This document shows, piece after piece, positions 8,112 to 18,024 of a DNA stretch of 64,000 bases. Position numbers and translations under genes: made by a program. Each line of letters opens with the position of its first letter. The first letter of the stretch is position 1. Below the pieces are notes generated by a model that ran no database searches, had not been told where the DNA came from, and saw only the letters and a program-made list of their open reading frames with translations. The DNA is from an uncultured Pelagibacteraceae bacterium (GTDB taxonomy: Bacteria; Pseudomonadota; Alphaproteobacteria; Pelagibacterales; Pelagibacteraceae), in the NCBI GenBank assembly GCA_902593285.1, contig CACJHW010000004.1, positions 1 through 64,000 on the forward strand, written 5' to 3'.

Positions 8112-10204
8112 ATATTTTTTCTATTTTCAACCAAACTATCAACAACACTTGGATCTGCTAGAGTAGTTGTATCTCCTAATTGACCATGTTCATTTGCAGC
8201 AATTTTTCTTAAAATCCTTCTCATTATTTTTCCTGATCTCGTTTTAGGAAGACCTGGTGTAAAATGAATTAGATCTGGTGTTGCGAGAGGTCCAATTTGT
8301 TTTCTCACCCAAAGTTTAAGATCTCGCTCAAGTTCGCCAGTTTCCGTTTCTCCAGCGTTTAAAGTTACATAACAATATAATCCATTCCCTTTAATATCAT
8401 GAGGGTAACCAACTACAGCGGCCTCAGCTACTTTCGGATGTGCAACAAATGCACTTTCAATTTCAGCAGTTCCCAGGTTGTGTCCTGAAACAATAATGAC
8501 ATCATCTACTCGACCAGTGATCCAGTAATATCCATCTTTATCTCTTCGGCATCCATCCCCAGTAAAATATTTTCCGTTAAATTGAGAAAAGTATGTATCA
8601 ATAAATCTTTGATGATCTCCATAAACTGTTCTCATTTGTCCAGGCCATGATTGAGCTATGCATAGCCTTCCTTCACCAGCTCCTTTAACTTCTTTACCAT
8701 TTTTATCAACAAGCACTGGCTTAATTCCATAGAAAGGTTTTGTTGCAGATCCAGGTTTAAGTGGAATAGCACCCGTTTGAGGAGCAATCATTATTCCTCC
8801 AGTTTCCGTTTGCCACCAAGTATCTACAATAGGGCATTTGGAATTACCCACAGTTTTATAGTACCACATCCAAGCCTCCGGATTTATTGGTTCTCCCACC
8901 GTTCCTAAAAGCTTAAGTGATTTTCTAGATGTTTTTTTAACAGGTTTATCACCTTCACGCATCAAAGCTCTAATTGCAGTTGGTGCTGTATAAAATGTAT
9001 TCACTTTGTATTTATCAACTATTTGCCACCATCTTGAACTATCAGGATAATTTGGAATTCCTTCAAACATTATAGTCGTTGCACCATTTGAAAGAGGCCC
9101 ATAAATAATATAACTATGTCCAGTTACCCAACCAATATCAGCAGTACACCAATAAATATCTTTTGGTTTGTAGTTGAAAATATATTGATGAGTCATTGAT
9201 GCATAAACCATATAACCACCAGTAGTATGAAGAACCCCTTTAGGTTTACCTGTTGAACCAGAAGTATATAAAATAAACAAAGGATCCTCTGCGTTCATTT
9301 CCTCTGGTTCACAATGATTAGGAACGTCTTTAATTAGATCATGATACCAAATATCTCTATTTTGATCCCAGTTAATGTAATTACCTGTTCGTTTTACAAC
9401 AATACATTTTTTAACATTTGGGCAGCTCATTAAAGCTTCATCGACTGTATATTTAAGTGGTATAGTTTTTCCACCTCGCACTCCTTCATCAGCTGTTATG
9501 ATGTACTCGGATTCACAATCATTCACTCTTCCTGAAATAGAGTCCGCTGAAAAACCTCCAAAAATAATTGAATGGACTGCACCAATTCTTACACAAGCTA
9601 GCATTAAAATTGCCAACTCTGGTATCATTGTTAAATAAATTGTTACACGATCACCTTTTTTAATTCCTAACTTTTTTAAACCATTTGCTGCTTTAGAAAC
9701 TTTTTGATGAAGTTGTTTATAAGAAATTTTTTGACTATCTTTTGGATCATCTCCAACCCAAATAATAGCAGTTTTATCTTTTTTATCTTTTAAATGTCTA
9801 TCAATACAATTTGCTGAAGCATTTAAAGTACCATCTTCAAACCATTTAATTTTTACTTCTTTTGTACTGTATTTTACGTCTTTAATTTTTTTATAAGGTT
9901 TTATCCAAGTAATTCTTTTTCCCTCTTTTCTCCAAAATTCATCATTACTCTTTATAGATTGCGAATATTTTTGTTGATACTTACTTTTATTTGCTAAGCT
10001 ACTTTTAACCCATTCTGGTTTTGTTTTAATAACAACTTCAGGAGGTGTATTTCCGTTTTCCTTTTTTGCTTTAATTCTTTTTTTTGCTTTTTTAGAAGAT
10101 TTTTTTTTAACTTTAGATCTTCTCTTCACCTTTTTTGAGGTTTTTTTTCTAACTTTTGACTTTTTTTTTCTTACCTTGCTTTTCTTCTTTTTTTTTTTTG
10201 GCAT
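8108..10204 (-). CDS. acs: Acetyl-CoA synthetase with lysine-rich N-terminal extension
   Basis: Acetate + ATP + CoA to acetyl-CoA. Diagnostic ANL motifs are present: the P-loop [11 protein letters not shown], the acetate-pocket WWQTETGG, the hinge region TGRVDDVI, and [16 protein letters not shown] with the lysine that is acetyl-regulated in this family. The catalytic body starts around residue 60; typical Acs is about 650 residues, this is 698. The extra N-terminus (residues 3-50) is almost pure Lys/Arg/Ser with repeated SKVRKK-like units. No other Met occurs before the conserved body, so ATG 10204 is the only ATG start. It may act with the nearby symporter in acetate use (inferred). Confidence 0.95.
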   Translation of the reverse strand: MPKKKKKKSKVRKKKSKVRKKTSKKVKRRSKVKKKSSKKAKKRIKAKKENGNTPPEVVIKTKPEWVKSSLANKSKYQQKYSQSIKSNDEFWRKEGKRITWIKPYKKIKDVKYSTKEVKIKWFEDGTLNASANCIDRHLKDKKDKTAIIWVGDDPKDSQKISYKQLHQKVSKAANGLKKLGIKKGDRVTIYLTMIPELAILMLACVRIGAVHSIIFGGFSADSISGRVNDCESEYIITADEGVRGGKTIPLKYTVDEALMSCPNVKKCIVVKRTGNYINWDQNRDIWYHDLIKDVPNHCEPEEMNAEDPLFILYTSGSTGKPKGVLHTTGGYMVYASMTHQYIFNYKPKDIYWCTADIGWVTGHSYIIYGPLSNGATTIMFEGIPNYPDSSRWWQIVDKYKVNTFYTAPTAIRALMREGDKPVKKTSRKSLKLLGTVGEPINPEAWMWYYKTVGNSKCPIVDTWWQTETGGIMIAPQTGAIPLKPGSATKPFYGIKPVLVDKNGKEVKGAGEGRLCIAQSWPGQMRTVYGDHQRFIDTYFSQFNGKYFTGDGCRRDKDGYYWITGRVDDVIIVSGHNLGTAEIESAFVAHPKVAEAAVVGYPHDIKGNGLYCYVTLNAGETETGELERDLKLWVRKQIGPLATPDLIHFTPGLPKTRSGKIMRRILRKIAANEHGQLGDTTTLADPSVVDSLVENRKNI

Positions 10205-10219
10205 AGGACAATTTTTTTT

Positions 10220-10633
10220 TTAAATTTTACTCATGTTATTTATAATTTTCCAGCTTTTATAATCAACAGGCATTACTGAAAGCCTACTTTGCTTTATTAG
10301 AGCTAAATGGCTTAAATCCTTATTTTTTTTAATACTTTCGAGCGTTATAGGCTTTGAAAATTTAGACTTAAATTGAACAGTAACGGCAACAAATCTCCCT
10401 GTTTTGTCTGTTTTATCTATATAAGATTCTTTAATAACTTTTACTATACCAACTATCTCTTTTCCTATGTTTGAATGATAAAAAAAACATAGATCTCCTT
10501 TACTCATATTTTTTAAATTTTTTGCAGCTTGATAATTTCTGACACCATCCCAAGGTGCACCTTTAATTCCAGCTTTTTTTTGTTGTTCAATTGACCAAAC
10601 ATCTGGTTCAGATTTCATTAACCAATATTTCAT
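10220..10633 (-). CDS. EVE-domain protein
   Basis: 137 residues forming a single EVE domain: KYWLMKSEPDVWSI at the start, WDGVRNYQAAKNLKNM, then GDLCFFYHSN and a core ending SRLSVMPV. EVE domains are PUA-like folds that bind modified bases in DNA or RNA (the human THYN1 group). The target here is unknown. It lies 15 bases upstream of acs on the same strand, so they may be co-transcribed. Confidence 0.9.
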   Translation of the reverse strand: MKYWLMKSEPDVWSIEQQKKAGIKGAPWDGVRNYQAAKNLKNMSKGDLCFFYHSNIGKEIVGIVKVIKESYIDKTDKTGRFVAVTVQFKSKFSKPITLESIKKNKDLSHLALIKQSRLSVMPVDYKSWKIINNMSKI

Positions 10634-10695
10634 TAAATTATTTATATCTAAATATTCTTATGAGGACTATTATCATATCTTAAATTCTATTTTTG

Positions 10696-10701
10696 TATAA
10701 T
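10696..10701 (+). promoter_or_regulatory. Candidate -10 box (TATAAT)
   Basis: Exact TATAAT in the 119-base divergent gap between the EVE gene and the glycosyltransferase, 52 bases before ATG 10753. No strong -35 is seen 17 bases upstream. A GTTAATTAAC palindrome follows at 10714-10723. Confidence 0.4.
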
Positions 10702-10752
10702 AGTAAAAATTATGTTAATTAACACGAAAAGAAATATTAACAAATAAGTATA

Positions 10753-11493
10753 ATGTTAATGTTAAAAAATATTAAAAAATATGAATTTTGTATTATAATC
10801 CCTACTTATCACGAAGAAAAAAACATTTTAAACTTAAAATTAGCTCTTAATAAAAATTTAGCAAAAAAAAATTACTTTTTATGCTTTGTAGATGATAGTT
10901 TAAATAATTTAACTAAAAATAAAATTAATTCACTTTTTTCAAAAAAGCATACAAAATATCTTAGGTGTAAAAACAATGATAGATGTAGAGCTGTCAAATA
11001 TGGCCTCGAATGGTGTTTTAAAAATATAGAAACAAAAATTTTCATAGAGATGGATGCTGATTTATCACACCATCCTGAAGATATAAGAAAAAACTTAGGA
11101 ATAATATTTTCAGGAAATTATAATTTAATAATTTTTTCTAAATATTTAGCTCGATCAAATCAAATAGGAAGACAAATTGATAGAAAATTTATTAGTTTTT
11201 TTGTCTCAAGAGTTTGTAATTTTTTATTTAATAAGACTATAAAAGATTATACTAATGCTTTTCGAGTTTATGATAAAAAATCTTTAATTATATTAAAAAA
11301 AAAAAAAATCTCTTTTATCTCTCCTTTGGAAAATTTAAACATACTGTTGTTTTTGTTAAATAAAATACGAATTAAGGAAATTTCTTCAAACTATATAGAC
11401 AGAAGTAAAGGGAAAAGTGTTATTAACTTTAGTCACTATTTTAAATTAACATGTTTATTTATTAAGCTACTTTTTTATCGTGTTTCAAAATAA
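10753..11493 (+). CDS. Family 2 glycosyltransferase, DPM1-like
   Basis: 246 residues. CIIIPTYHEEKNI near residue 13 opens the GT-A nucleotide-binding fold, and FIEMDADLSHHPEDI near residue 98 holds the metal-binding Asp motif in the form seen in dolichol/polyprenol-phosphate mannosyl- or glucosyltransferases. No C-terminal membrane anchor is evident. Such enzymes make lipid-phosphate sugars used by GT-C membrane glycosyltransferases; the next gene looks like one of these and overlaps this gene by 14 bases. Composition is extremely AT-rich with long A runs. Donor and acceptor unknown. Confidence 0.83.
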   Translation: MLMLKNIKKYEFCIIIPTYHEEKNILNLKLALNKNLAKKNYFLCFVDDSLNNLTKNKINSLFSKKHTKYLRCKNNDRCRAVKYGLEWCFKNIETKIFIEMDADLSHHPEDIRKNLGIIFSGNYNLIIFSKYLARSNQIGRQIDRKFISFFVSRVCNFLFNKTIKDYTNAFRVYDKKSLIILKKKKISFISPLENLNILLFLLNKIRIKEISSNYIDRSKGKSVINFSHYFKLTCLFIKLLFYRVSK

Positions 11494-13870
11494 AATTAAA
11501 ATTTTCTCGTTAGCACTTCTGTTCACATTGATTTTTTTTAATGGAATATTTTTAGGAAAAAATTTTTTTATTGATGAAGATGCATTTATAATGATGAAAT
11601 ATTCATCTAATTCAGTTTTTAATGGAGGATGGAATGCAGATGCATTATTCGGAATATCAACTTTATATGGTGATCCTGGCGTAAATCATTATTATTCCTT
11701 ATTTTCAACTATTGAAAAGTTATTTAATAATTTTAATTTTTATAATTCCGAAATTTTTTATAATTGCTCCTTAATAATTATTTATTCTTTTTCTGTTACA
11801 GCAATATTTTATTTTCTTAAATATTTTGCTCCTAATTCAAATAATATTATTGCTTTTTTACTATCCTTACTTTTTTTGTTTGGAAGCAGTAGATATGATT
11901 TACAATTTCAAAGACACTGGTTAATTATTGGTTTTGGATTTCCGCTATACATTATTTTTTTAAATGAATATTTTCAAAATAATAAAAAAATTTATCTATA
12001 TAAAACTTCCATAGTTTTTTTTATTGTATTATATTTTGGAAGCATACCCGCATTGCAAAATATTTTAATATCTGGGTTTTTATTTTTACTATTAAAATTT
12101 TTTACTTCAAAAAAGTTTTATTTAAAACAATTTTTAGAAATTAATTTTTTTTCATTGATCATTATATTTATTATTGGATCATGGATTTGGTATCCCTTTA
12201 TAAGCGAAATAATTCAAACAAAATACATTAGGGCAGAATCTTACAGTGATTTTACGTTGATAAATGCAGACTATTTATATTTTTTTTCAGAAGTTTTTGC
12301 ATGGTTATTTGGACCTGTAGTGCCATCATCTTTAACTTTACCTACGGGGTCAATCAAAATTGTAGCTGGTTATACAAATATGAATTTTATTTTTAATTTT
12401 ATTTTTTTAATATTTATGGCTCTAACAAAAAATGAAAAATTCAAGGAAATATATTATTTTTTTATTTTGTATATGATTTTTTTAATCATATTAAATTTAT
12501 TCCCATTCATACAAGGTTCGTTAATGTTTTTATTAGATACTTTTTCTTTAGAAAAAATAAATCAAGAAATTTTAATTTTACAGATATGCATAACTAATAT
12601 AGTGCTTAATTCTGATATAACAAAAAATTTAAATATAATTTTAAAAAAGTTTTTTGTTAAATTTTATTTATTCATTTTATTAACTTTAACAATAATACCT
12701 TTAACAATTAATATTTTAAAATCTTTAGGCCTCTCCCTAAGTAATGTTGTAAATAATTTATTAATTATTTTTGAACCAAATTTCTATAATTTACCCTCTG
12801 ATATCGTAAGGAAAATTTTAAATGAAATTTTTAAGAGATATGAAATGTCTTTAAACTTTAATAGTTTAGCTTATTTTTCACTGACTCTTATATTAATTTT
12901 TGCAATTATTAATTTTAAGAAAAGTATTTTTATAAAAAATAAGATTCTTTTATGCTCTATTATTTTAGTTACAAATTATTTTTTAGCGTCATATTTTTAT
13001 CCGTTAAGTTCATCAGAAAGATTTTGGAGTGAGTCGAAAAAAAATGATTATTTACCTACAAGTAGATTTTATAATATTAAAATTGATAAAAAAAAAGAAT
13101 TTTTAAATGGAGATTATAATCTCTTGGATGATTGGATTAATAATAAGCCATTAATAAAAAAATATTATGGACATAGAGAAACACCAGGTATGAATTTTAG
13201 TGGACTTACTAGTTTTTATCCTAAAGATGAAGGTGAAATGATAATCAAAAATTCAAACATTTCAAAATTAAGAGTATTCGTAATTGGCGATTTAAATTTT
13301 TTAGACTCTAAATTATTTAAGAATTCTTCAATAAATTATATTATTTCAGACAAAAAATTTAATAAATCTATTCCAGGTTTGTTTTTGTATGAAAAATATA
13401 AATCTAAATTTATTTATAAATACGAATTATCCTTACCATTTTATTATCTTGTTAGTAATTTAAAATATGACGACTACAATAATTATGAAGAAATTGAAAA
13501 AGGTACTATTTTTTTAAAAAATATAACAAATTCTTTTGACGAAAACGATTTTAGAAATAATGAAAATAAAATTCAACTTTTAGAGATCAATAAAAATGAG
13601 TTAGTATTTAGTTTTAGCTCTAAGAAAAAAGAGATTCTGTTTTTAAATAATTCCTTCAATTCAAAATGGTCCTTGACTTCAAATGAATATTCTCAAAAAA
13701 GTTTTGAATGTAACTTCTTCAAAAATTGTTTTCTATTAGAACCGGGCGAATATAAATTTAAAATATTTTTTAAAAATAATTTTAATTATGGTATTTATAT
13801 ATCAATTTTATCTTTATTAGTTTTCTTTTCTTTATATCTTAAACTTAGGTCTGATCCCTATAGAAATTAA
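11480..13870 (+). CDS. Large polytopic membrane protein, probable GT-C glycosyltransferase
   Basis: 796 residues. A first membrane helix (about 8-26) is followed at once by DED (residues 32-34) in the first outward loop, the position of the acidic motif of GT-C glycosyltransferases. About a dozen further hydrophobic segments extend to about residue 510, then a soluble, probably periplasmic, domain of about 250 residues and a last helix (about 772-790). The start is a GTG that overlaps the preceding glycosyltransferase by 14 bases, implying coupled translation and lipid-linked sugar transfer onto a surface polymer or lipid. No specific family was recognised, so function is inferred from topology and context. 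Confidence 0.65.
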   Translation: MFQNKIKIFSLALLFTLIFFNGIFLGKNFFIDEDAFIMMKYSSNSVFNGGWNADALFGISTLYGDPGVNHYYSLFSTIEKLFNNFNFYNSEIFYNCSLIIIYSFSVTAIFYFLKYFAPNSNNIIAFLLSLLFLFGSSRYDLQFQRHWLIIGFGFPLYIIFLNEYFQNNKKIYLYKTSIVFFIVLYFGSIPALQNILISGFLFLLLKFFTSKKFYLKQFLEINFFSLIIIFIIGSWIWYPFISEIIQTKYIRAESYSDFTLINADYLYFFSEVFAWLFGPVVPSSLTLPTGSIKIVAGYTNMNFIFNFIFLIFMALTKNEKFKEIYYFFILYMIFLIILNLFPFIQGSLMFLLDTFSLEKINQEILILQICITNIVLNSDITKNLNIILKKFFVKFYLFILLTLTIIPLTINILKSLGLSLSNVVNNLLIIFEPNFYNLPSDIVRKILNEIFKRYEMSLNFNSLAYFSLTLILIFAIINFKKSIFIKNKILLCSIILVTNYFLASYFYPLSSSERFWSESKKNDYLPTSRFYNIKIDKKKEFLNGDYNLLDDWINNKPLIKKYYGHRETPGMNFSGLTSFYPKDEGEMIIKNSNISKLRVFVIGDLNFLDSKLFKNSSINYIISDKKFNKSIPGLFLYEKYKSKFIYKYELSLPFYYLVSNLKYDDYNNYEEIEKGTIFLKNITNSFDENDFRNNENKIQLLEINKNELVFSFSSKKKEILFLNNSFNSKWSLTSNEYSQKSFECNFFKNCFLLEPGEYKFKIFFKNNFNYGIYISILSLLVFFSLYLKLRSDPYRN

Positions 13871-13894
13871 TTAACTAGCCCATTTATTAAATAG

Positions 13895-14968
13895 TTATAA
13901 TTTCACACCAGCACCTTTAAGAAAATATGCACTTTCATCTAAGGCCCATCTAGGTATTACAGGATGATCCAAATTATTAAATTCTTTTAATTTAAACTTT
14001 TCTAATCCAATTAGTGCAATCATTGCTGCATTATCCCCACAAAGATCTAGTGGTGGAAAAATACTCTTATAATTATTTTCCTTACATAGATCGACTAACA
14101 TTGACCTAATTTTTTTATTTGCCGCAACACCACCAGCAATTACGAAGGCTTTTTCATTAACTTTGTTTATTTTTTCAAACTCTCTAAAGGCAATTTTTGT
14201 TTTTTTATATAAAATTTCTTCAATTGTTTTTTGAAAAGATGCTGCAAGATCATATTTATCTTGTTTTGATTTAATTGTTTTGCTTATTTTTAATACAGCA
14301 GTTTTAAGACCCGCAAAAGAAAGATTACATCCTCCTTTGCTAAATATTGGTTTCGGTAATTTATATTTTTGCGGATCTCCTTTCTCCGCTAAAATTTCAA
14401 TTTGGGATCCTCCTGGAAATTTTATTCCTAAAAGTTTAGCTGTTTTATCAAATGCTTCTCCTAAAGCGTCATCAATAGTCGTTCCCAGTCTTTTATATTC
14501 ACCAAGATTTTGAACACTTAAATACTGTGAGTGCCCACCAGAAATTAAAAGGAGTAAATATGGATAATTTAGATTTGAATTTAGTTTCGGACTTAAAGCA
14601 TGTCCCTCTAAATGATTAACAGCGATGAAAGGTTTATTCATTGCAGAAGCGACAGCCTTTCCAAAACTTAAACCAACTGACAAACACACAACCAATCCAG
14701 GACCAGCTGTAGAAGCAACTGCATCTATTTCTTCAATTTTTCTTCCACTTTCATCAATAGCTTTTTTGACAATCCAATCAATTTTTTCAATGTGTGAACG
14801 TGCTGCTAGTTCAGGAACTACACCACCAAACTCTCTATGAACCTCCACTTGACTTGAAACAATATTGGACAAAATTACCGGCAATCCCTCTTCATTTTCA
14901 GTTATTAAAGAAGCTGCAGTTTCATCACAACTAGATTCTATTCCAAGAATTAAGGGTTTTTTGCTCAT
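13895..14968 (-). CDS. tsaD: tRNA N6-threonylcarbamoyladenosine transferase subunit TsaD
   Basis: 357 residues. It has GIESSCDETAASL at the start, the metal-binding HLEGH (His119, His123), STAGPGLVVCL, LLISGGHSQ and GGVAANKKIR, all diagnostic of the Kae1/TsaD ASKHA fold. It transfers threonylcarbamoyl to A37 of ANN-decoding tRNAs with TsaB and TsaE (not in this window). It is divergent from hemC with a 54-base gap; the tsaD-hemC pairing is familiar in alphaproteobacteria. Confidence 0.97.
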   Translation of the reverse strand: MSKKPLILGIESSCDETAASLITENEEGLPVILSNIVSSQVEVHREFGGVVPELAARSHIEKIDWIVKKAIDESGRKIEEIDAVASTAGPGLVVCLSVGLSFGKAVASAMNKPFIAVNHLEGHALSPKLNSNLNYPYLLLLISGGHSQYLSVQNLGEYKRLGTTIDDALGEAFDKTAKLLGIKFPGGSQIEILAEKGDPQKYKLPKPIFSKGGCNLSFAGLKTAVLKISKTIKSKQDKYDLAASFQKTIEEILYKKTKIAFREFEKINKVNEKAFVIAGGVAANKKIRSMLVDLCKENNYKSIFPPLDLCGDNAAMIALIGLEKFKLKEFNNLDHPVIPRWALDESAYFLKGAGVKL

Positions 14969-15022
14969 ACAAATAGTTTTTAATAATTGTACAATCTTAA
15001 TACAAGTAAGAAATAAATTTTT

Positions 15023-15940
15023 ATGAAAAAAAAATTAATAATTGGATCTAGAGGTAGCAAACTTGCCTTACTTTATGCCCAAGAAGCCAAAGATAAAATT
15101 GTTGAAAATACTAACCTTGGTAATGAAGATATTTTAATTAAATCAATTACAACTAAAGGTGACGAAGTACAGGATATAAGATTATCTGAGCTTGGTGGCA
15201 AAGGTTTGTTCTCTAGTAATATTGAAAAAGAACTTCAGTTAAAAAATATTGATATTGCAGTCCATGCACTGAAAGATATGCCCGCGAATGAGACAAAAGG
15301 ATTAAAAACAGACTGTTTCCTTGAAAGAAATGACTCTAGAGAGGTTTTAATTACAAATAACAAAAAAAAACTTAAAGACTTAGATCAAAAGTCAATTGTT
15401 GGTACCTCATCTTACAGAAGAGAATTTCAAATTAAAAAAATTAGACAAGATTTGAACTGTAAACTAATTAGAGGAAATGTAGATACTAGAATTAGAAAAT
15501 TGAATGAAGGGATGTATGATGCAATTATTTTGTCTTATGCAGGTATCAAATTTTTAAAATTTGAAAATGAAATCTCTGAAATTTTTTCAGCTGAAGAAAT
15601 AATTCCTAGTGCAGGACAAGGCGTAATTGCTCTTCAATGCAGGGAGAATGATGATGAGATAATTTCTATTTTAAACAAAATTAATCATGAGGAAACACAT
15701 AAAAGAGCTCACCTTGAGAGAAATATTTTAAAAGTTTTAGATGGAGATTGTGAAACAGCTATTGGTGCTCATTCAGTGGTTAATGGAGATAAGATTATAG
15801 TGGAGGCTGAACTTTTTTCTTTAGATGGTAAACAAAGGTTTTATGAAAAAAAAGTTGGTAATTTGAATGAGTTTAAAGAAATTGGTAAAGAGATTGGAAT
15901 ACTTTTAAAAACAAAATCAAATAATTCATATAAAAGATAA
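15023..15940 (+). CDS. hemC: Hydroxymethylbilane synthase
   Basis: 305 residues. GSRGSKLALLYAQ near the start, GGKGLFSSNIEKEL, AVHALKDMP (catalytic Asp) and the dipyrromethane-cofactor cysteine in LDGDCETAIGAH near residue 242. It polymerises four porphobilinogen molecules into hydroxymethylbilane in the cytoplasm. hemD follows one base after the stop, forming a haem-synthesis pair. Confidence 0.97.
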   Translation: MKKKLIIGSRGSKLALLYAQEAKDKIVENTNLGNEDILIKSITTKGDEVQDIRLSELGGKGLFSSNIEKELQLKNIDIAVHALKDMPANETKGLKTDCFLERNDSREVLITNNKKKLKDLDQKSIVGTSSYRREFQIKKIRQDLNCKLIRGNVDTRIRKLNEGMYDAIILSYAGIKFLKFENEISEIFSAEEIIPSAGQGVIALQCRENDDEIISILNKINHEETHKRAHLERNILKVLDGDCETAIGAHSVVNGDKIIVEAELFSLDGKQRFYEKKVGNLNEFKEIGKEIGILLKTKSNNSYKR

Positions 15941-15941
15941 T

Positions 15942-16640
15942 ATGCATATTTTGTTAACTAGGCCACTGGAGGATTGTTCTGAAATGATATTAAAATTTCA
16001 ATCATTAGGACATCAAGTTTCTCATCTTCCATTAATAAGAATTGAAAAAGTTAATTATCAAGAAATTAACTTTTCTGAATATGGTGGAATTGTTTTTACT
16101 AGTACAAATGCAGTAAAATTTTTAAACACAGTAAAATTAGATAAAAATATTAAATGCTTTTGTGTTGGAAACGCTACAGAAAATAAAGCAAGAAGTGTTG
16201 GTTTTCAAAATACAATTGCGGCTGAAGGAAATGCTATAAACTTAAAGGAGTTAATTATACAAAGTTATGAGTCCAAAAATAAAGAATTACTTTACGTTAG
16301 TGGTGAAACAATATCGGTTGATTTAGATCAACAGTTATTAAGCGAAGGTTTTAAGATAAAAAGAATTATTAATTACAGAGTAGATCATAATCAAAAATTT
16401 GATGAGAAATTTGTTAATGAATTAAAATTAAATATGCCTGATATGGTCTATATTTACTCTCAAAATAGTGCGTCAAGCTTCTTAAATTTCATAAAGATTT
16501 ACCAAACCGAAAATTTATGGATGAATACAAATTTGATGTGTATAGGCGAAAAAACCTCGTCAATACTGAACGAAATCAAATGGAAAAAGATTTTTCTTTT
16601 TAACCCTGGAGAAGAAGAGTTTTTGTTATATAAAATTTAG
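15942..16640 (+). CDS. hemD: Uroporphyrinogen-III synthase
   Basis: 232 residues, slightly short for the family. HemD is poorly conserved, but LLTRPLEDCSEM at the start, GIVFTSTNAVKFL, CVGNATENKARSVGF and VYIYSQNSASSFLNF match its two-domain fold, and it directly follows hemC. It cyclises and inverts ring D of hydroxymethylbilane to uroporphyrinogen III. Confidence 0.92.
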   Translation: MHILLTRPLEDCSEMILKFQSLGHQVSHLPLIRIEKVNYQEINFSEYGGIVFTSTNAVKFLNTVKLDKNIKCFCVGNATENKARSVGFQNTIAAEGNAINLKELIIQSYESKNKELLYVSGETISVDLDQQLLSEGFKIKRIINYRVDHNQKFDEKFVNELKLNMPDMVYIYSQNSASSFLNFIKIYQTENLWMNTNLMCIGEKTSSILNEIKWKKIFLFNPGEEEFLLYKI

Positions 16641-16642
16641 AA

Positions 16643-17728
16643 ATGGAATTAATTAATAATTTTTCAGAGATATTTTTATCAGTATGGAATAAAGGAATTC
16701 TTGGTGTTGATATTTTTCAAATCTTAATTGGTATTGGAATATTTTTACTGTTCTTAATTTTTAGAGGTCTAATAAGCAAATTAGTTATTAAAAAATTAGA
16801 AATTATCTCGAAAAGAACAACGAATAAATTAGATGATACTTTTGTTCAATCACTTGTAGGTCCAGCAAGATTTTTACCAATTGTATTAGGATTTTTTATT
16901 GCAAGCTACTATATGACTTTCTCACTAGAAGGAAGAGAAGTGGTAGATACAATTAATAGAACTTTGATCACTATTTTAATTTTTTGGGTAATTCACCAAA
17001 TCATAGAACCAATCTCATACATACTTAGTGGTTTAGACAAATTGTTAACAAGAGAACTTATTGGCTGGATAATTAAATCGTTAAAAATTTTAATTTTTAT
17101 TTTAGGTTTAGCAGCAGTTTTAGAATTGTGGGGAATTAAAATAGGTCCAATCATTGCAGGTCTTGGATTGTTTGGTGTTGCTGTAGCATTAGGGGCACAA
17201 GATTTATTCAAAAATTTAATATCAGGAATTTTAGTTTTAGTTGAAAAGAGATTTAAAATTGGAGATTGGATAGCTGTCGAGGGTATTATTGAAGGTGTAG
17301 TAGAAAAGATTGGATTTAGATCAACAACAATTAGAAAGTTTGATAAATCTCTTGCTATTATTCCAAATTTTCAATTTGCCGAAAATGCAGTTGTAAATGT
17401 AAGTGAAACTTCAAATTGGTTAATCAGTTGGATTATTACACTTCAATATGACACTACGGTAGATCAGTTAAAAAAAATTAGAGATGAAATCGAAAGTCAT
17501 ATTAATTCAAGCGAAGATTATAATACCTCAATTGGTGTTGCGGTAAGAGTTGATAAATTTTCTGACAGTTCAATAGATATGTATGTAAGATGCTTTACAA
17601 AAACAGGAAGTTGGAATAATTGGCTTGATGTAAAAGAAAGATTAGCAATTGCGATTAAGGAAATTGTAGAAAAAAATGGTGCTTCATTTGCTTTCCCAAG
17701 TCAGTCGATTTATGTTGAGAAAAAATGA
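16643..17728 (+). CDS. MscS-type mechanosensitive channel
   Basis: 361 residues. Hydrophobic segments at about 22-42, 68-88 and 100-122 lead to a Gly/Ala-rich pore helix (GLGLFGVAVALGAQDLFKNL, about 176-195), then the beta domain (FKIGDWIAVEG, TTIRKFDKSLAIIPN) and a C-terminal alpha/beta domain. This is the canonical MscS order. It releases solutes on hypo-osmotic stress. It follows hemD by 2 bases and overlaps the YggT gene by 4, so it is in the hem operon. Confidence 0.93.
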   Translation: MELINNFSEIFLSVWNKGILGVDIFQILIGIGIFLLFLIFRGLISKLVIKKLEIISKRTTNKLDDTFVQSLVGPARFLPIVLGFFIASYYMTFSLEGREVVDTINRTLITILIFWVIHQIIEPISYILSGLDKLLTRELIGWIIKSLKILIFILGLAAVLELWGIKIGPIIAGLGLFGVAVALGAQDLFKNLISGILVLVEKRFKIGDWIAVEGIIEGVVEKIGFRSTTIRKFDKSLAIIPNFQFAENAVVNVSETSNWLISWIITLQYDTTVDQLKKIRDEIESHINSSEDYNTSIGVAVRVDKFSDSSIDMYVRCFTKTGSWNNWLDVKERLAIAIKEIVEKNGASFAFPSQSIYVEKK

Positions 17729-18015
17729 TAGCTATTTTTTATTTAGTTTTACAAATTTTAAAATTGTACTCTTATGTTGTAATCGCCAATGTTATTGTAA
17801 GTTGGTTAATAGCTTTTAACGTTCTTAATACTCAAAATAGGTTTGTGTATGCAATTTTAGAGTTGAGTTACAAATTAACCGAGCCTTTCCTTAACAAAAT
17901 TAGACGTTTTTTGCCAAATTTAGGTTCACTAGATATTTCTCCAATCATTCTTCTTTTATTGATTTGGTTTATCGAAATGTGTATGAAGCTGTACATCGCA
18001 CCAATGATTTTTTAA
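17725..18015 (+). CDS. YggT family membrane protein
   Basis: 96 residues, two hydrophobic halves. VNANVIVSW-like VIANVIVSWLIAFNVLN, then LTEPFLNKIRRFLPNLGSLDISPIILLLLIWFI, which is the YggT repeat with the charged inter-helix motif. YggT proteins are inner-membrane and poorly characterised (linked elsewhere to osmotic tolerance and cell division). Its ATG overlaps the mechanosensitive channel stop by 4 bases, and folD begins 9 bases later. Confidence 0.9.
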   Translation: MIAIFYLVLQILKLYSYVVIANVIVSWLIAFNVLNTQNRFVYAILELSYKLTEPFLNKIRRFLPNLGSLDISPIILLLLIWFIEMCMKLYIAPMIF

Positions 18016-18024
18016 GAGAGAAAA

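Noticed and set aside
14280-14840. Open frames on the plus strand opposite tsaD
   Set aside because: They are antisense to a full-length, well-conserved gene and have no recognisable domain.
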